A stretch of 64,000 bases of DNA from Apium graveolens. Its lineage: Eukaryota > Streptophyta > Magnoliopsida > Apiales > Apiaceae. How positions within the stretch are numbered: position 1 is the first letter of the stretch; the number at the start of each line of letters is the position of its first letter. The notes below the pieces were generated by a model that did no database searches, had not been told where the DNA came from, and worked only from the letters and a program-made list of their open reading frames with translations. A program made the position numbers and the translations under genes. Positions 48,307-60,830 of the stretch are shown piece after piece. The stretch lies in the NCBI RefSeq assembly GCF_009905375.1, contig NC_133653.1, positions 63,027,414 to 63,091,413 on the forward strand, given 5' to 3'.

Positions 48307-48696
48307 ATTATTATTAATACTCCTCTTACTGGTTATCAGCAAAGGGCGCATTCCTCGTCATCCTCTGGGTCGGACGACACTATTGCTTTCTCCGTATATG
48401 CTGAGTTGAGGCGCGAGTTCGACATGCTTCAGGGCAAGTACGACCGACTGATAGACCGACTGAAGAACGTGTATCCGGACAGCCGAAACTATGAAGGGAA
48501 GCCCAAGGAGCAGATGACTGCGAGACTTGAGACCTTGGTTCAGTACGTCAACACTAAGCTTGAGGAGATTCCAGCGCACCAGGACCGTGCCAGCCAGTAT
48601 GTCATTCAGATGGTGGCGGATGAGCTCCAGAGCATTGTGAAGACGCTTCGAGAGGAAAAGACTACCAAGCCCCGTTCAGATGGAGTGGAGCCTTAG
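48307..48696 (+). CDS. TK2 leader ORF upstream of gag
   Basis: Open from just after a TAA at 48304 to the TAG at 48694-48696 (129 codons), but the first ATG is at 48424, giving 90 residues. The product is charged and helical (REFDMLQGKYDRL, ARLETLVQYVNTKLEEI, VADELQSIVKTLREE), suggesting a coiled coil. It is more GC-rich than its surroundings, which supports real coding. It lies between the primer site and gag, 310 bases before gag. Extra ORFs before gag are known from the Tat/Ogre branch, but I do not know one described for this family. GA2 has a possible remnant in the same place. Function unknown; translation may start at 48424 or by a non-AUG codon. Confidence 0.5.
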   Translation: MIINTPLTGYQQRAHSSSSSGSDDTIAFSVYAELRREFDMLQGKYDRLIDRLKNVYPDSRNYEGKPKEQMTARLETLVQYVNTKLEEIPAHQDRASQYVIQMVADELQSIVKTLREEKTTKPRSDGVEP

Positions 48697-49009
48697 TTCT
48701 TTCCATTTACCTTTCATGTTGTTGTACTGTCAGACTCTGTGGAATCCCCAGTTGTTTCCGTTGTTTCCTTTAAATAAGCCTGTTATTCCTAGAATCAGAC
48801 TATGTCCCAATCCTATGTACCGTGACCTTTAAAATTCCAATAATTATGTGCTATTGTTCCATTTTCTCTCAACTGTTATTTTATGTTTTTTATCATCATA
48901 TCTGCTTAATTTGGAAACTTGACCCCATATGTAAATGAGAATGCCATGCGATACCCTCAAATCATTTTATCATTCATATCTGTTTTGACACAACTCTTAT
49001 TTCAGGATC

Positions 49010-52000
49010 ATGCCTCCCAAAAAGAAGAACCCAACAACCACCTCCACCACAGACCCAAATATTCTTCGACTAGTGGAAACCTTGCAACAGCAAACCAATG
49101 CTATAGCTCAACAACAACTAACTCTTCAACAACGAATTGAAAACCAAGATAACCGTGAGCCACACCAACCAATTGAACCACTAGTACCACCTAGACAAAT
49201 TGTCACCTTCAAGGCTTTTCAGAATGTGAATCCACCTGCATTTCATGATACCACTGATCCAGTGATAGCTAACACATGGATCAAGGAGATGGAAAGGGCT
49301 TTTGAGTTGGTACAGTTAGGAGACGATCAGAAGACGCCGTATGCTACTTACTTCTTGAAGGGAGAAGTCATCTATTGGTGGGAATCAGTAAAGGCTATGG
49401 AAGTCACTCAACAGGTTTCTTGGGAGAGATTTAAGAAGTTATTTCTGGACAAGTATTACCCTAAGTACATGCAGAATCAGATGGAGCTAAAATTTCTTGA
49501 GTTGAAGCAAGGGAACATGACTGTATTGGATTATGAGAAGAAGTTCACTGAGTTGTCAAGGTTTGTGACAAAGTATACCAGCACTGAGGAGAAAAAAGCA
49601 AAGAAATTCCAGCAAGGATTGGAGCCTTGGATCAGAGATAGGGTGGCTATGTTTGAGCTTGAAACTTATGCGGGAGTAGTACAGAAATCTGCTCTGATTG
49701 AGAATAATGGGATGTAGTCAAGGAAATAGAGGGATAACAAGAAGAGGAAGGTTCCATTTTATGGAGAAAAGTCTGAAGCTGGAAGTTCGCAAGATCGGAA
49801 TATAAAGAGGATTGGTTTCCAGAAGGACGGAAATTTTCAAAAGAAGGGAAATTTGGGCAAAAGGCAAGAATCAAAAGGGAACAACCAGGCAAGCCAAGGG
49901 CAAGTTGGAGAAAACAGGTTCCAGAGACCGGAATACAAGCACTGTGGAAGAAGGCACCCCAGAGTATGCAATAAGCTGAGCATGACCTGTTATAGGTGCA
50001 ATCAGAAGGGATATTTGGCGAATGAGTGCAAGATGCCGAAGCCAGGAGTTACGTGCTACAAGTGTGGGAAGACACGACACATAGCTAGGGAGTGCAAGGC
50101 AACCAGACCAGTCAAAGCTCTGATGAACGTGGCAAGTACCAGTGCAAGCGTGCCAGCTGAGGTATTGGCATTACCTCCACCACCTACACCAACCCCACAA
50201 GCAATAGAAAGGACATTTGATTTGAAGATGAAGGATGCTGTACAGAATTTGGAGGTGATAGCAGGTACACTTTTACTCAATAATGTCAAAGCTAAAGTAT
50301 TGATTGATTCGGGAGCAACAAGATCTTTCATATCAGAATCTTTTGTTGATAAGCATCAATGTGATAAAATGGTTATGAGTGAGGTAGTAAATGTGGTAAT
50401 TGCGAACCAAGAGAAGATTCCTGTGAATCAATTTTGTCCAAAGTGTGAGATTGATATTTCGGGATATAAGTTTTCAACCGACTTGATACTCTTCAAGTTG
50501 GGAGAGTTTGACATAATTTTAGGAATGGATTGGTTAGGAGAGAATAGCGCTCAGATTAATTGTAAGACCAAGAGAGTATATTTAAAGATGAAGAGTGGAG
50601 AGAAGGTAGTATTTGAGGGGCAGAGGCAAGAGCAACTATTTCTTACAATTGTTCAGGCTAAGAAGCTACTTAGAAAAGGTTGTGAGTCGTTCCTAGCTTA
50701 TGTAGTGGATTCGGAAAAGGGCAGCCCCAGCGTGGAAGATATTCCTGTAGTTAGCGAGTTTCCCGATGTGTTTCCCGACGAACTATCAGGCTTACCACCA
50801 GATCGACAAATTAAGTTCGAGATCAACCTTGCTCCAGGCACGGAACCAGTTTTAAAGGCCCCATATAGGATGGCACCAGCAGAAATGAAAGAGTTGGCAA
50901 ACCAGCTACAAGAATTATTGGATAAAGGAGTGATACGACCAAGTACGTCGCCATGGGGAGCACCTATTCTGTTTGTAAAGAAGAAAGATGGGAGTATGCG
51001 TCTATGCATAGATTACCGGGAGTTGAATAAGGTGACGATCAAGAACCGCTACCGGCTACCAAGGATAGATGACCTTTTTGATCAGTTGAAAGGAGCAAAA
51101 TACTTTTCGAAGATTGATTTGAGATCGGGATACCATCAATTAAAGATCAAAGAAGAAGATATTCCTAAGACCGCATTCAGGACCAGATATGGGCATTATG
51201 AATTCCTAGTAATGCCATTTGGATTGACCAACGCTCCGGCCACATTTATGGATCTGATGAATCGCGTATTTAAGAAGTATTTGGACAAATTTGTCGTGGT
51301 ATTCATTGATGACATCCTTATTTATTCTAAGTCGGAAGAAGAACATAAGCAGCACCTCTGGATAGCATTGGAGATACTCCGACAAGAGAAGTTGTATGCC
51401 AAGTTTACCAAATGTGAGTTTTGGTTACAGGGAGTTCAATTTTTGGGGCATGTTATTGGAAATGAGGGAGTTAAAGTGGATCCGGCAAAGATTGAGGCAG
51501 TTATGAGTTGGGAGAGGCCAAAGACTCCTACGAAAGTTCGAAGTTTTCTAGGATTGGCCGGATACTATAGAAGATTCGTCAAGGATTTCTCGAAGATCGC
51601 CACGCCATTGACCAAGTTAACCAGAAAGAATCAAAAGTTTGAATGGAGTGCAGAATGTGAAGATAGCTTTCAAGAGTTAAAGCAGAAGTTGGTAACAGCT
51701 CCGGTGTTGGTACTTACAGATGATCAAGGGAATTTTGTAATTTTCAGCGACGCTTCACATAAGGGTTTGGGTTGTGTGTTGATGCAACACAGTAAAGTGA
51801 TCGCATATACATCAAGACAGTTGAAGCCGCATGAGTTAAAGTACCCGACGCATGACTTGGAACTAGCCGCCATAGTGTTCGCACTCAAGATCTGGAGAAA
51901 TTACCTCTATGGAGAGAAGTGTGAAATCTACACGGATCACAAGAGTTTAAAGTACATTTTTACTCAGAAAGAGCTCAATATGAGGCAGAGGAGATGGCTG

Positions 52001-53623
52001 AAATTGATCAAGGACTATGACTGTTCGATAAATTACCATCCTGGAAAGGTGAACGTAGTGGCCGATGCTCTGAGTAGGAAGGAGATATTGAATATGATGA
52101 TAACATCAAAAGAGTTATCTGAAGAAATCGAAAGATTAGAATTGGAACTTTGTGCTTATGGAAAAGTCGAGAAAGTTTGTCGTGCAATGACCTTTCAACC
52201 AACACTAGTGGAAAAGATAAAGAAGTGTCAAGAGGAAGTAATGGAAAAAGAGAAGAATCAGTTATCTGGAGAGGAGATTAATACTCAAAGGGATGAGCAA
52301 GGGATACTAAAGTTTTCATCCAGAATATGGATTCCCCATGTACCTAAATTAAAGAATGAGATCCTCCATAAAGCCCACAATTTGAAATTTTCAATCCACC
52401 CGGGAAGCACCAAGATGTATCGAGACTTAAAGAAGAACTTTTGGTGGCCAAATATGAAGCGAGATGTGGCAGAATGGGTTGCGAAGTGCTATACTTATCA
52501 GAAAGTAAAGGCAGAATATCAACGACCAAGTGAATTAATTCAGCCCCTGAAGATTCCAGAATGGAAATGGGAAAATATCGCTATAGACTTTATAGTAGGA
52601 CTACCGTGAACGAAATCCGGACATGACGCAATATGGGTTATCGTTGATCGTCTTACGAAGTCGGCGCATTTCCTTCCAATAAATGAGAAGTCGTCACTGG
52701 ACAAGTTGGTTCATCTGTATGTGCGTGAAATCGTACTAAGGCATGGAGTACCCGTATCAATAGTTTCAGACAGAGATCCTTGATTTAACTCGAGATTCTG
52801 GAAGCAATTTCAGGAATGTCTTGGCACGAAGTTGAATATGAGCACGACATACCACCCGCAGACTGATGGTCAGAGCGAAAGGACAATTCAAACAATCGAA
52901 GACATGTTGCGCAGTTGTGCAATCGATTTTGCAGGAAGTTGGGATGATCACTTGCCGTTGATTGAATTCTCTTACAACAACAGCTATCATTCCAGTATCG
53001 GCATGCCACCATACGAAGCTTTGTATGGGCGAAAATGTAGATCACCAACAAGTTGGGATGAAGTAGGAGAAGGAAGAATTCTCGGCTCGGATTTGGTACA
53101 ACAGTTGCATGACTCGGTCAAGTTAATTCAGAAAAGGTTGCTTGCTGCTCAAGATAGACAGAGGAAGTATGCGGATCCAGCACGTAAGGACGTTCAATTG
53201 CAAATTGGCGAAGCTGTGTTGCTGAAGGTGTCACCTAGAAAAGGGTTGATGAGATTTGGCAAGAAAGGGAAGTTAGCACCTAGATACATAGGTCCTTTTG
53301 AGATTTTGAGTCAAGTAGGAAAGGTGGCCTACGAGTTGGCCTTACCACCTCAGTATCAGCATGTGCATAATGTGTTCCATGTGTCGTTGCTTAAGAAGTA
53401 CAATCCTGACGCTAGCCATGTGATAGAATATGAACCTGTAGAAATTCAGGCAGACCTATCATTTCTGGAGCAACCGGTTAAAATATTCGACTGGCAAGTA
53501 AAGAGTCTTAGAAATAAGTCAGTAAAGTTAATAAAAGTACTTTGGAGGAACCCTAAGGTCGAAGAGTCGACTTGGGAGTTAGAGTCTGATATGTGGTCCC
53601 GGCATCCTCATATTTTCTCTTAG
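49010..53623 (+). pseudogene. TK2 gag-pol polyprotein with four in-frame stops
   Basis: A single 1,538-codon frame from ATG 49010 (MPPKKKNP) to the TAG at 53621. Gag core at about codons 70-230 (YFLKGEVIYWWE); zinc knuckles at about codons 327 and 349; protease IDSGAT at about 432; RT FIDDIL at 765; RNase [11 protein letters not shown] at about 912 and YTDHKSL; integrase zinc region about 1120-1165; catalytic region with AIDF (1193), SDRDP (about 1253) and [11 protein letters not shown]; chromodomain-like C-terminus ([14 protein letters not shown]). Stops: TAG 49715, TAG 49727, TGA 52607 and TGA 52781. No frameshift. Also damaged: the first zinc knuckle has Tyr where the family has His, and the integrase zinc region has CYTYQ where the second Cys is expected. 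It could not make a full polyprotein today. Such elements normally assemble virus-like particles and integrate in the nucleus. Confidence 0.92.
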
Positions 53624-53644
53624 ATTCTGGGGACAGAATCCCTT

Positions 53645-53657
53645 AAGGGGGAGAGGA
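53645..53657 (+). other. TK2 polypurine tract
   Basis: AAGGGGGAGAGGA directly before TGTTATGACC, 21 bases after the gag-pol stop. Confidence 0.9.
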
Positions 53658-56600
53658 TGTTATGACCGGCATTTTATGTAATATTATTTGTGGATTTGAT
53701 ATAATATTAAAGTCAAATGAAAATATATTCAATGATTGTACGCTAGTGTGAGTGAAAATTTCTGCATTATAAATTTGCTTTGTGTAGTATATGATTTTTC
53801 AAAGCAAGAGTTTATTTAATTTCTTTATTTCTGATTTATAAGGAATATTCTAAGCTTTAGAAAATTTTTCTTTTAAAAGGTATTTTGTTCACAAATTTTG
53901 AAAATGATTTTATAAAGTCTCTAAAAATCCAAGTTAATTTATGGTATAAATTTTATAATTTTTGAACTTGTATTTTATTTTATAAAAGTAAATCATTATA
54001 AATTTTAGTTGTCATATTTATCAAATTAAATGAATATCCTTTCATGCAAACTCTCTTCTATTCAACTAAAGGGCTAAAAAGGACAATTACAACCCCACTA
54101 ACTCTCATCTTGCTAACCAAATTACTCCTTTGTCCTTGCATGCAAAATGGTCTTAGTATGTGGGAAGGTTAATCTTGTCAATTCTCATTTCCACTCACTT
54201 ATTTCAATCAATCAAAATCATAAAAACCCAAAGTACAAAGTGTTGTGATCATTCACCCCACTCCACACTCCACCCTCACTCTCTCCTCCCTCCCTCCTCC
54301 CTCACCTCTCGGTTTTTCCTCCCTCTCGGCAATCACCATAGCCGAAGCCCCCATCCCCTTTCTTTTCTCCATTCTTTCACTCAAACATCCATCTTATATT
54401 CAAGTAATCTTGCTCCCTACATGTTGTCCATATATATTTTAAAGAGTTTTGAGTAGAAAGTTTAAGTTTAAGGGTTGCATGTAAAGGTTTTAGTGAAACT
54501 CAAAATACAATCTTGATTCTTATGGATTTAAGGTTGTTTTTGAGAGGATTACAAGGAATGGATAAATGCCAAGTCTTGAGAAGGAAACTCTTGATGATTT
54601 AATGGCCATTTCCATCCATTTCATTCGGCCATGACCATATGGGAGCCGAATGAATGGTCCTTGAAATCATTCTTGTTGTTTTGATCAATTCTTGCATGTT
54701 TATGTGATAATGACTTGAATTTTGTGGTAAAAATTTGATAAAACTCCTTGCATGCTAAGTGATCATCTAGGTATACCTTATGCTAGGCTTGCATGTCAAT
54801 TTTAAGATGGAATATATGTAGAAAATGTGTTGTTTTGGTTTGAAAAACCCGAAGGCATGCATGCATGAGGATTTCTCTTAGAATGTTGTAAGATTTTGAT
54901 CATTTGGAAAGATTTTGTTAGTGAGCCTCAATTTCAGTAGGTATAATGTGTTAATATTGATTTATGCTTCTTGTTGCATGGTAATAATTCGTGATTATCT
55001 TTTATAAAAATGCATACCTTATTGTTTCAAAAGCATGAAGATTTGTGATTTGTGAAGTGTAGATTCTCTTGTTTTGCCATAATTGTACTTAAGGTAAGGA
55101 TGATCTCACCAAGGTTATTTTGAGAATAAGGGAGTTAGTTCAGTATAATACCATGTTTAAGTCTTGGTTTGAGTATTGGGTTGTTGATAGTTGAGTTTGT
55201 CAAGTCAAAACCTTGGAGAAATGAGAGATTATAGTTTCTGCAGAAAATCAGTTTAGTACACTGAGGTTTAGAGTGAGTTTTGACCATGTCATTGGTGTGC
55301 ACTTTGAGGCCCAAGCTACCAGAAGTTAGTATTGGGAGTATATAAAAGGTTTTAGGAGTTGGTTGGAGGTTTGCATGTCATTTGGTTAGGTTCACAAGTA
55401 GAATAACAAAATCTGTCCAGCAGGGGACAGTTTTGTTGCAACTTAGAAATAGGGAGATTTGACCATGTCATGGGTAGGCCCTCATTAGGCCTAATTGGGC
55501 CTTAGTTAGAGGGAGTGTCAGAGAAGTTTTTCCAACCATAGTTCATAGGATATGAGTTAGAACCATGTGTCACAAGTTAATTCAAGTCAGGGCATTTTCT
55601 GCCCAGAAAAATAGGGGAACCTTGGACTTTTAGCTTAGGCCCAAGAAGGCCCAAGCCAGGCCCTTGAGCCACATCAAGTTTGTGAGATGCCCTTAGGTCA
55701 GGAGAGTCTTGTGTAAAAGTTTTGAAGGAAAAATTGTAGTTTAAGAGTGTCTAATGTACTCAAGAAACCATAGTTGTCATTCTGAAATTTGCACCAGTGA
55801 GCACTTTCACTTATCACATAGTTTTATAACACTTAGAAGTGAGTATTAGGTCGACCACCATAGTTGTAAGATAGTATAAGGTCAGTAGAGCAAAAGGCAC
55901 AAGTGAGGGTCAATAGGTTTTGGATAATTTAGGAAAGGCACATCGAGTTAGGAAGCCAAAATTAGAAGACCTTGTCTAGTTTAGCGACCAAGTGACTTAA
56001 GTTGTGAGTCGAGATCATCCAAGCCTAGTGTTGCATTATGTTGTTATTTGGTATTAATATACGATATGTGAAATATAAAGGTGGATATAAATTAAGTGCA
56101 TATAGGCCTAAGTGCCATCCGTGTTTAATTTCGGGTTGTAAATAGGTTGAGATGGTAAGAATATATTATAATAAGGATTATTATTATTTATGTAGGATCT
56201 CGAGACGAGGGAAAACTTGCCATAAAGATCGAGTGAAGCTCCAGTTGCTCCTACCAGTCAGACCAGACCAGCCTATCTCAAGGCAAGTGATTCAACTTGA
56301 CCTTCATATTTATTATAAACAGTTCATATATATCGATGCAATTATCCTGAGTCATTTTGATATGTTTAAATCAAGCGTATCTCTCGCTTATCTTTGAATT
56401 ACATAGAGATGCCATGAACCCTCAAGTATGTATTGCAAGTAGTTCAAAAGTCTTTTCATGATAATTAAATGCCATGATAAAATAAAGAGTTATTATATTA
56501 CTTGATTGATCCTCTTGATTAACATGATGATGATTCCTAAGTATTGATATCTCATCCTGATACTTGAACCCCTATAGAACCTTACCTTGAACTCTGATAG

Positions 56601-57636
56601 TCAGAAACTTACCAACATGATTCCTCATTGATTGATACCCTCTTTCCTATCCTAAAGCTTGACAATTCTGATATATATATATATATACATCTTGAGCTAG
56701 AGATCATTACCTTAACACCCATAGTATTCGTGAAGCTTATCTTCTTAATGATCCAACACCTGTACCTTGACGAGAAACCATTGCTTTAAGCCCAGTTTGG
56801 CATTACCCCTTCATATTATCCATTAGACTCACCATATTTTCCTGTCCAAGTTCTGACATATGAAAACGTTTTGGTTACCCTAATAGAGTAAAGTTTTGTA
56901 AATCATGGCCCTGAGATTTAGTACCATATTTCCCGTGTTTCGAGTTGATCTATATTCCCTTAATAAAAATGTTTACTGTTAAAAGAAATTTTGTTACAAT
57001 TCGGCATCAGCTTTTAAAATAAATAAATGTTTTCTTGAATAGTGGATCTGGACTGAGACGCGAGTCCTTTCCACACTTATATTAGGCCTAAAAGTTGCCT
57101 AGGGATTCCTGTTAATGTTTTAGAACCCAGCGAGGTTCGGGATTACTTCGCGGCTGATCACCGGCTGTAATCCGTAGCGTCATAAAATGATTTTGATTAA
57201 GACATGATTTTAAAATTGTTTTGATACAAGCAAAATGATGCCATCTCACATAGTTTTATCTCTCGTTATCATTAATTATGTCTTTCCATTGGCATTCTTA
57301 AGAGTATATCTCGATTTATGTTTTGTGTCGTGCTGTTAGCACTTGTTGATCATTTGGCTCACTTCTTGCTTTACCCTGATATTACAGCTAGCAGCTATGG
57401 TTAGATTCAAGCAGACTGCCCGTAAGACCTGTGATGCTGATGCTTATGTTCGAGCTCAGGTAGAATAAGTAATAATAGTTGTGTGAGGACTCGGTATTTG
57501 AAATCAGATGTAATAGTTGGTAGTGTTGGGCTGTTCCAAACCCAAAACTGTAAGATCTTGGATTTGGTTGTGTATTCTTCTTTTAAAATATAGTAATAGC
57601 TATATTTATTTTGCTGTTTAAGTTGGGGGTGTGACA
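53658..57636 (+). repeat. TK2 3' LTR
   Basis: 3,979 bases, TGTTATGACC to GGTGTGACA. Compared with the 5' LTR it has small indels, including loss of a short segment near 57018. The TATA candidate is at 55339-55348. Confidence 0.95.
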
Positions 57637-57641
57637 GATAG
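57637..57641. other. Target-site duplication of TK2, right copy
   Basis: GATAG, identical to 44180-44184. Confidence 0.95.
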
Positions 57642-57689
57642 TAATATCTGCAAATACTGATCATAAAATCTGATGTATCAGAACATAAA

Positions 57690-59310
57690 TTAAGCAGATT
57701 TAGAGAAAGAACCTGAAACCATTCCAAGTTCATTTACCAGTCTTGTAAAAGTAACATCACATAGTGGTTTTGTGAAGATATCTGCTAGTTGTTGATCTGT
57801 TGGTACAAAGTGCAATTCCACTGTACCTTCATCCACATGTTCCCTTATGAAGTGGTACCTAATGCTGATGTGCTTTGTCATTGAGTGTTGAACTGGATTA
57901 CCTGTAATAGCAATAGCACTTTGATTATCACACTAAATAGGGATTTTAGAAAATTCTAACCCATAATCCAGTAACTGATTCTTCATCCAAAGAATCTGTG
58001 CACAACAGCTTCCTGCAGTAATGTATTCTGCTTCTGCAGTTAATTTGGAAATTGACTTCTATTTCTTGCTAAACCAAGAAACCAATCTGCCTCCAAGAAA
58101 TTGGCAGCTTGCACTTGTGCTTTTCCTGTCAATTTTGCACCCTGCAAAATCTGAATCTGAGTAACCTATTAGCTTAAAGTCTGATTCTCTAGGATACCAC
58201 AATCCCAGATCAGCTGTACCCGTAAGGTACTTGAAAATTTTTTTCACAGCTGTCAAGTGAGGTTCTCTTGGATCTGCTTGAAATCTTGCATAGAGACAGG
58301 TAGCATACATGATATCAGGTATACTTGTAGTTAGATAGAGTAGAGAGCCAATCATACCTCTATAATCAGTAATATCTACTGATTTACCAGTATCCTTATC
58401 CAACTTTGTTGCAGTGGCTATAGGAGTGGATGCACTTGAACAATCTTGCATTCTTAACTTTTTCAACAAATTTCTGGTGTACTTAGATTGACAAATAAAA
58501 GTTCCTTCTTCATTCTGCTTGACTTGAAGGCCCAGAAAATAGTTAAGTTCTCCCATCATACTCATTTGATATCTTGACTACATCAGCTTGGCAAACTTCT
58601 TACAAAGTCTGTCATTTATAGAACCAAAAATGATATCATCAACAAATATTTGCTCCAAAAGTAAGTCCTTTCCATGGTTGAGGTAGAACAGTGTTTTGTC
58701 AATAGTCCCTCTGTTAAATCCATTTTCCAGAAGAAACTGAGCTAAAGTCTCATACCATGCTCTTGGAGCTTGCTTAAGGCCATAAAGTGCTTTATCAAGC
58801 CTGTAGACATGATTAGGAAATTTGGGATCTACAAAGCCTAGAGGTTGTTCAACACATACCTTTTCTTCCAATTCTCCATTGAGAAAAGCACTTTTCACAT
58901 TCATTTGAAAGACTTTAAACTTCTTGTGAGTAGCATAAGCCAAAAATATTCTTATGGCTTCCAATCTAGCAACTGGTGCAAATGTTTCATCATAATCAAT
59001 TCCCTCCTGTTGAGAGTATCCTTTTGCAACCAGCCTTGCTTTATTCCTTGTAATTATGCCATCACTGTCAGTTTTGTTTCTGAACACACACTTTGTACCA
59101 ACAACAGACCTGTTCTTTGGTCTTGGCACTAGGGTCCAGACTTTATTTCTTTCAAATTTATTTAACTCTTCCTGCATTGCTTGCACCCAATCAGCATCTT
59201 GAAGAGCTTCTTCCACTTTCTTTGGTTCAGTCTGAGAAAGAAAAGAATGTTAGAGACATTCGTTTGATGTAGCTGTTCTAGTTCTGACACCTGCATCAGG
59301 ATTCTAATAA
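57690..59310 (-). pseudogene. SV2 reverse transcriptase and RNase H
   Basis: From the frameshift near 59305 the minus strand reads linker, a TAA near 59248, then RT ([81 protein letters not shown] and the catalytic FVDDIIFGS). Further stops follow: TAG at 58580-58578 just after KKFAKLM, TAG at 58061-58059, and TAG near 57937 within the CDN region. RNase H has [32 protein letters not shown] and [12 protein letters not shown], ending SFSKSA at 57690. All breaks except the frameshift are single codons in one frame. The RT catalytic aspartates are retained. Confidence 0.88.
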
Positions 59311-60100
59311 ATAAGTCAGGTGTATATGCTTTTGTCCACTTCCTTGTAGATGGAAGGTTATCTCTAGAACTGGATGCACCCCCATGTTCCATGTTGTCTC
59401 CATCAACATTTTCTGATGCCCCCCCTGAAATTATGCTCTCTGAGTTGGATCCTTCAAAATTTGAGTTTCCATAAATATCAGAACATGAGTTTCCAGAATT
59501 ATCAGAACTTGGCCCATCAGAACTTGAAGAGCCTGTTGTAGGTTCTGATGCTTCTTGAGATGTGGTTGGATCTTCAATATGCTCCCCCTGCACAGGTGCA
59601 TTTTCCTTTGGTGTAGTCACCAAAGTTTCAATAACATCAGAGTTTAAACCATCAGAGTTTACAGTATCAGGATTTAGACTGTCAGGATTTACAGAATCAG
59701 AATTTAAAACTTCATTTTCGAATCTCAGCTGATCATGATCATTGAAATCTTCAAGTCCAGTAATTTTCTTATAATCAAAAGAGACATTGATAGATTCCAT
59801 GACAACCCTTGTTCTTAAATTGTAGACTCTAAAGGCTTTTGTGGAAAGTGGATATCCAACAAAAATTCCTTCATCAGCTTGTAGATCAAATTTGGATAGC
59901 TGTTCAGGATGAGTCTTAAGAACAAAACACTTGCATCCAAATACATGAAAGTATTTCAGATTTGGCTTCTTTTTCTTCACCGTCTCATATGGTTTTTTTC
60001 CATGGTTGTTGATAAGTGTTGCATTTTGAGTAAAACAAGCAGTGTGCACAGCTTCAGCCCAAAAGTAGGTTGGTAACTTTGCTTCATCAAGCATAGTTTG
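59162..60100 (-). pseudogene. SV2 integrase, C-terminal part and linker
   Basis: Starts within the integrase catalytic core (TMLDEAKLPTYFWAEAVHTA, then PYETVKKKKPNLKYFHVFGC and a GIFVGYPLSTKAFRVYN motif typical of copia integrase). It continues through a long Ser/Asn/Asp-rich linker with repeated NSDxxNPDSLNPD-type peptides encoded by TCAGAACTT-like words. A frameshift near 59305 separates it from RT. The first few apparent codons above 60100 belong to the GD LTR, not to integrase. The catalytic DDE residues upstream are not in the window. Confidence 0.85.
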
Positions 60101-60822
60101 TGTAAGAACCCAAATTTTTGACATCAGTAAAAGACCTTTATGAATGGTAATATAATAACTTGAATTTTTGAGACCTTGTAAAACATTTAATGAATACTAA
60201 CCCTGATGGACGGAAAAAACTTTTGAGCCCACACTATGTAGTGCATAAGGAAATGAGTTTCGGAGTTGATATTACGATTATACGTACTAAATGAGTGTAT
60301 GTAAACGCTATTAGTTTTCGAAGAAAATGAACTTTAAAAAATGACCGTATTTACGACTCATCGAGGATTACGGGAATCACAATATAATTACAAGATTAAA
60401 ACCCTACGGATTTATATTCAAGTATGATAATTAAAAATATAAGGAATAAATACGAAAGGAATTACGTCGCGAACCATTTATGAGTAAGTATTACGAAAAC
60501 GTTTAAGCAACCGAGCGAACGCGTAAATGATTAAATAAACGTAACGCACTAACTAAACCATGGTAAGAAAGTAACCATGGTTAATTTATCAAATAGTAAG
60601 CTAACCATAGGATGATCAAGCAAGTTATCCAAATAATGTGCTAAGGAAGCTAAAACAAGTAGTTTCCAGGAAGCTACCTAAGATTTGTCCCCAAGATTTG
60701 CAACAAGAATAAACCTAGAATGCTATGCTAGGAAGATTATCAAATCAAGTGGAAGATCTCCCACCCCATTTCCTAGAAATAACCTAGCAAAGCAACCAAG
60801 CTAATCAACCAAGGGAAGCAAG

Positions 60823-60830
60823 TATAAATA
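60823..60830 (+). promoter_or_regulatory. Candidate TATA box of GD LTR
   Basis: TATAAATA is followed within 30 bases by a C-rich stretch and CATCAAGCTTCC, a plausible transcription start. This is a single strong match in the first quarter of the LTR. Confidence 0.5.

Larger units (their letters stand above)
44185..57636 (+). mobile_element. TK2: complete Tekay-like chromovirus
   Basis: 13,452 bases with paired LTRs of about 4.0 kb, a tRNA-iMet primer site, a leader ORF, a single gag-pol frame broken only by four stop codons, a polypurine tract and GATAG duplications. Domain order protease, RT, RNase H, integrase and the chromodomain-like C-terminus identify a Ty3/gypsy chromovirus; the long LTRs favour the Tekay/Del branch. 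The LTRs differ at 16 of about 600 compared bases. It lies in the SV2 spacer about 50 bases beyond the pol stop. Confidence 0.93.
57637..60100 (-). mobile_element. SV2: Sirevirus-type Ty1/copia element, pol portion
   Basis: Minus-strand integrase end, RT and RNase H. The first five bases (57637-57641) are the right TK2 target copy. At 60100 the integrase is cut by the GD LTR; GTTTG (60096-60100) would be the GD target duplication. Gag, protease and the 5' LTR lie beyond the window. Confidence 0.88.
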
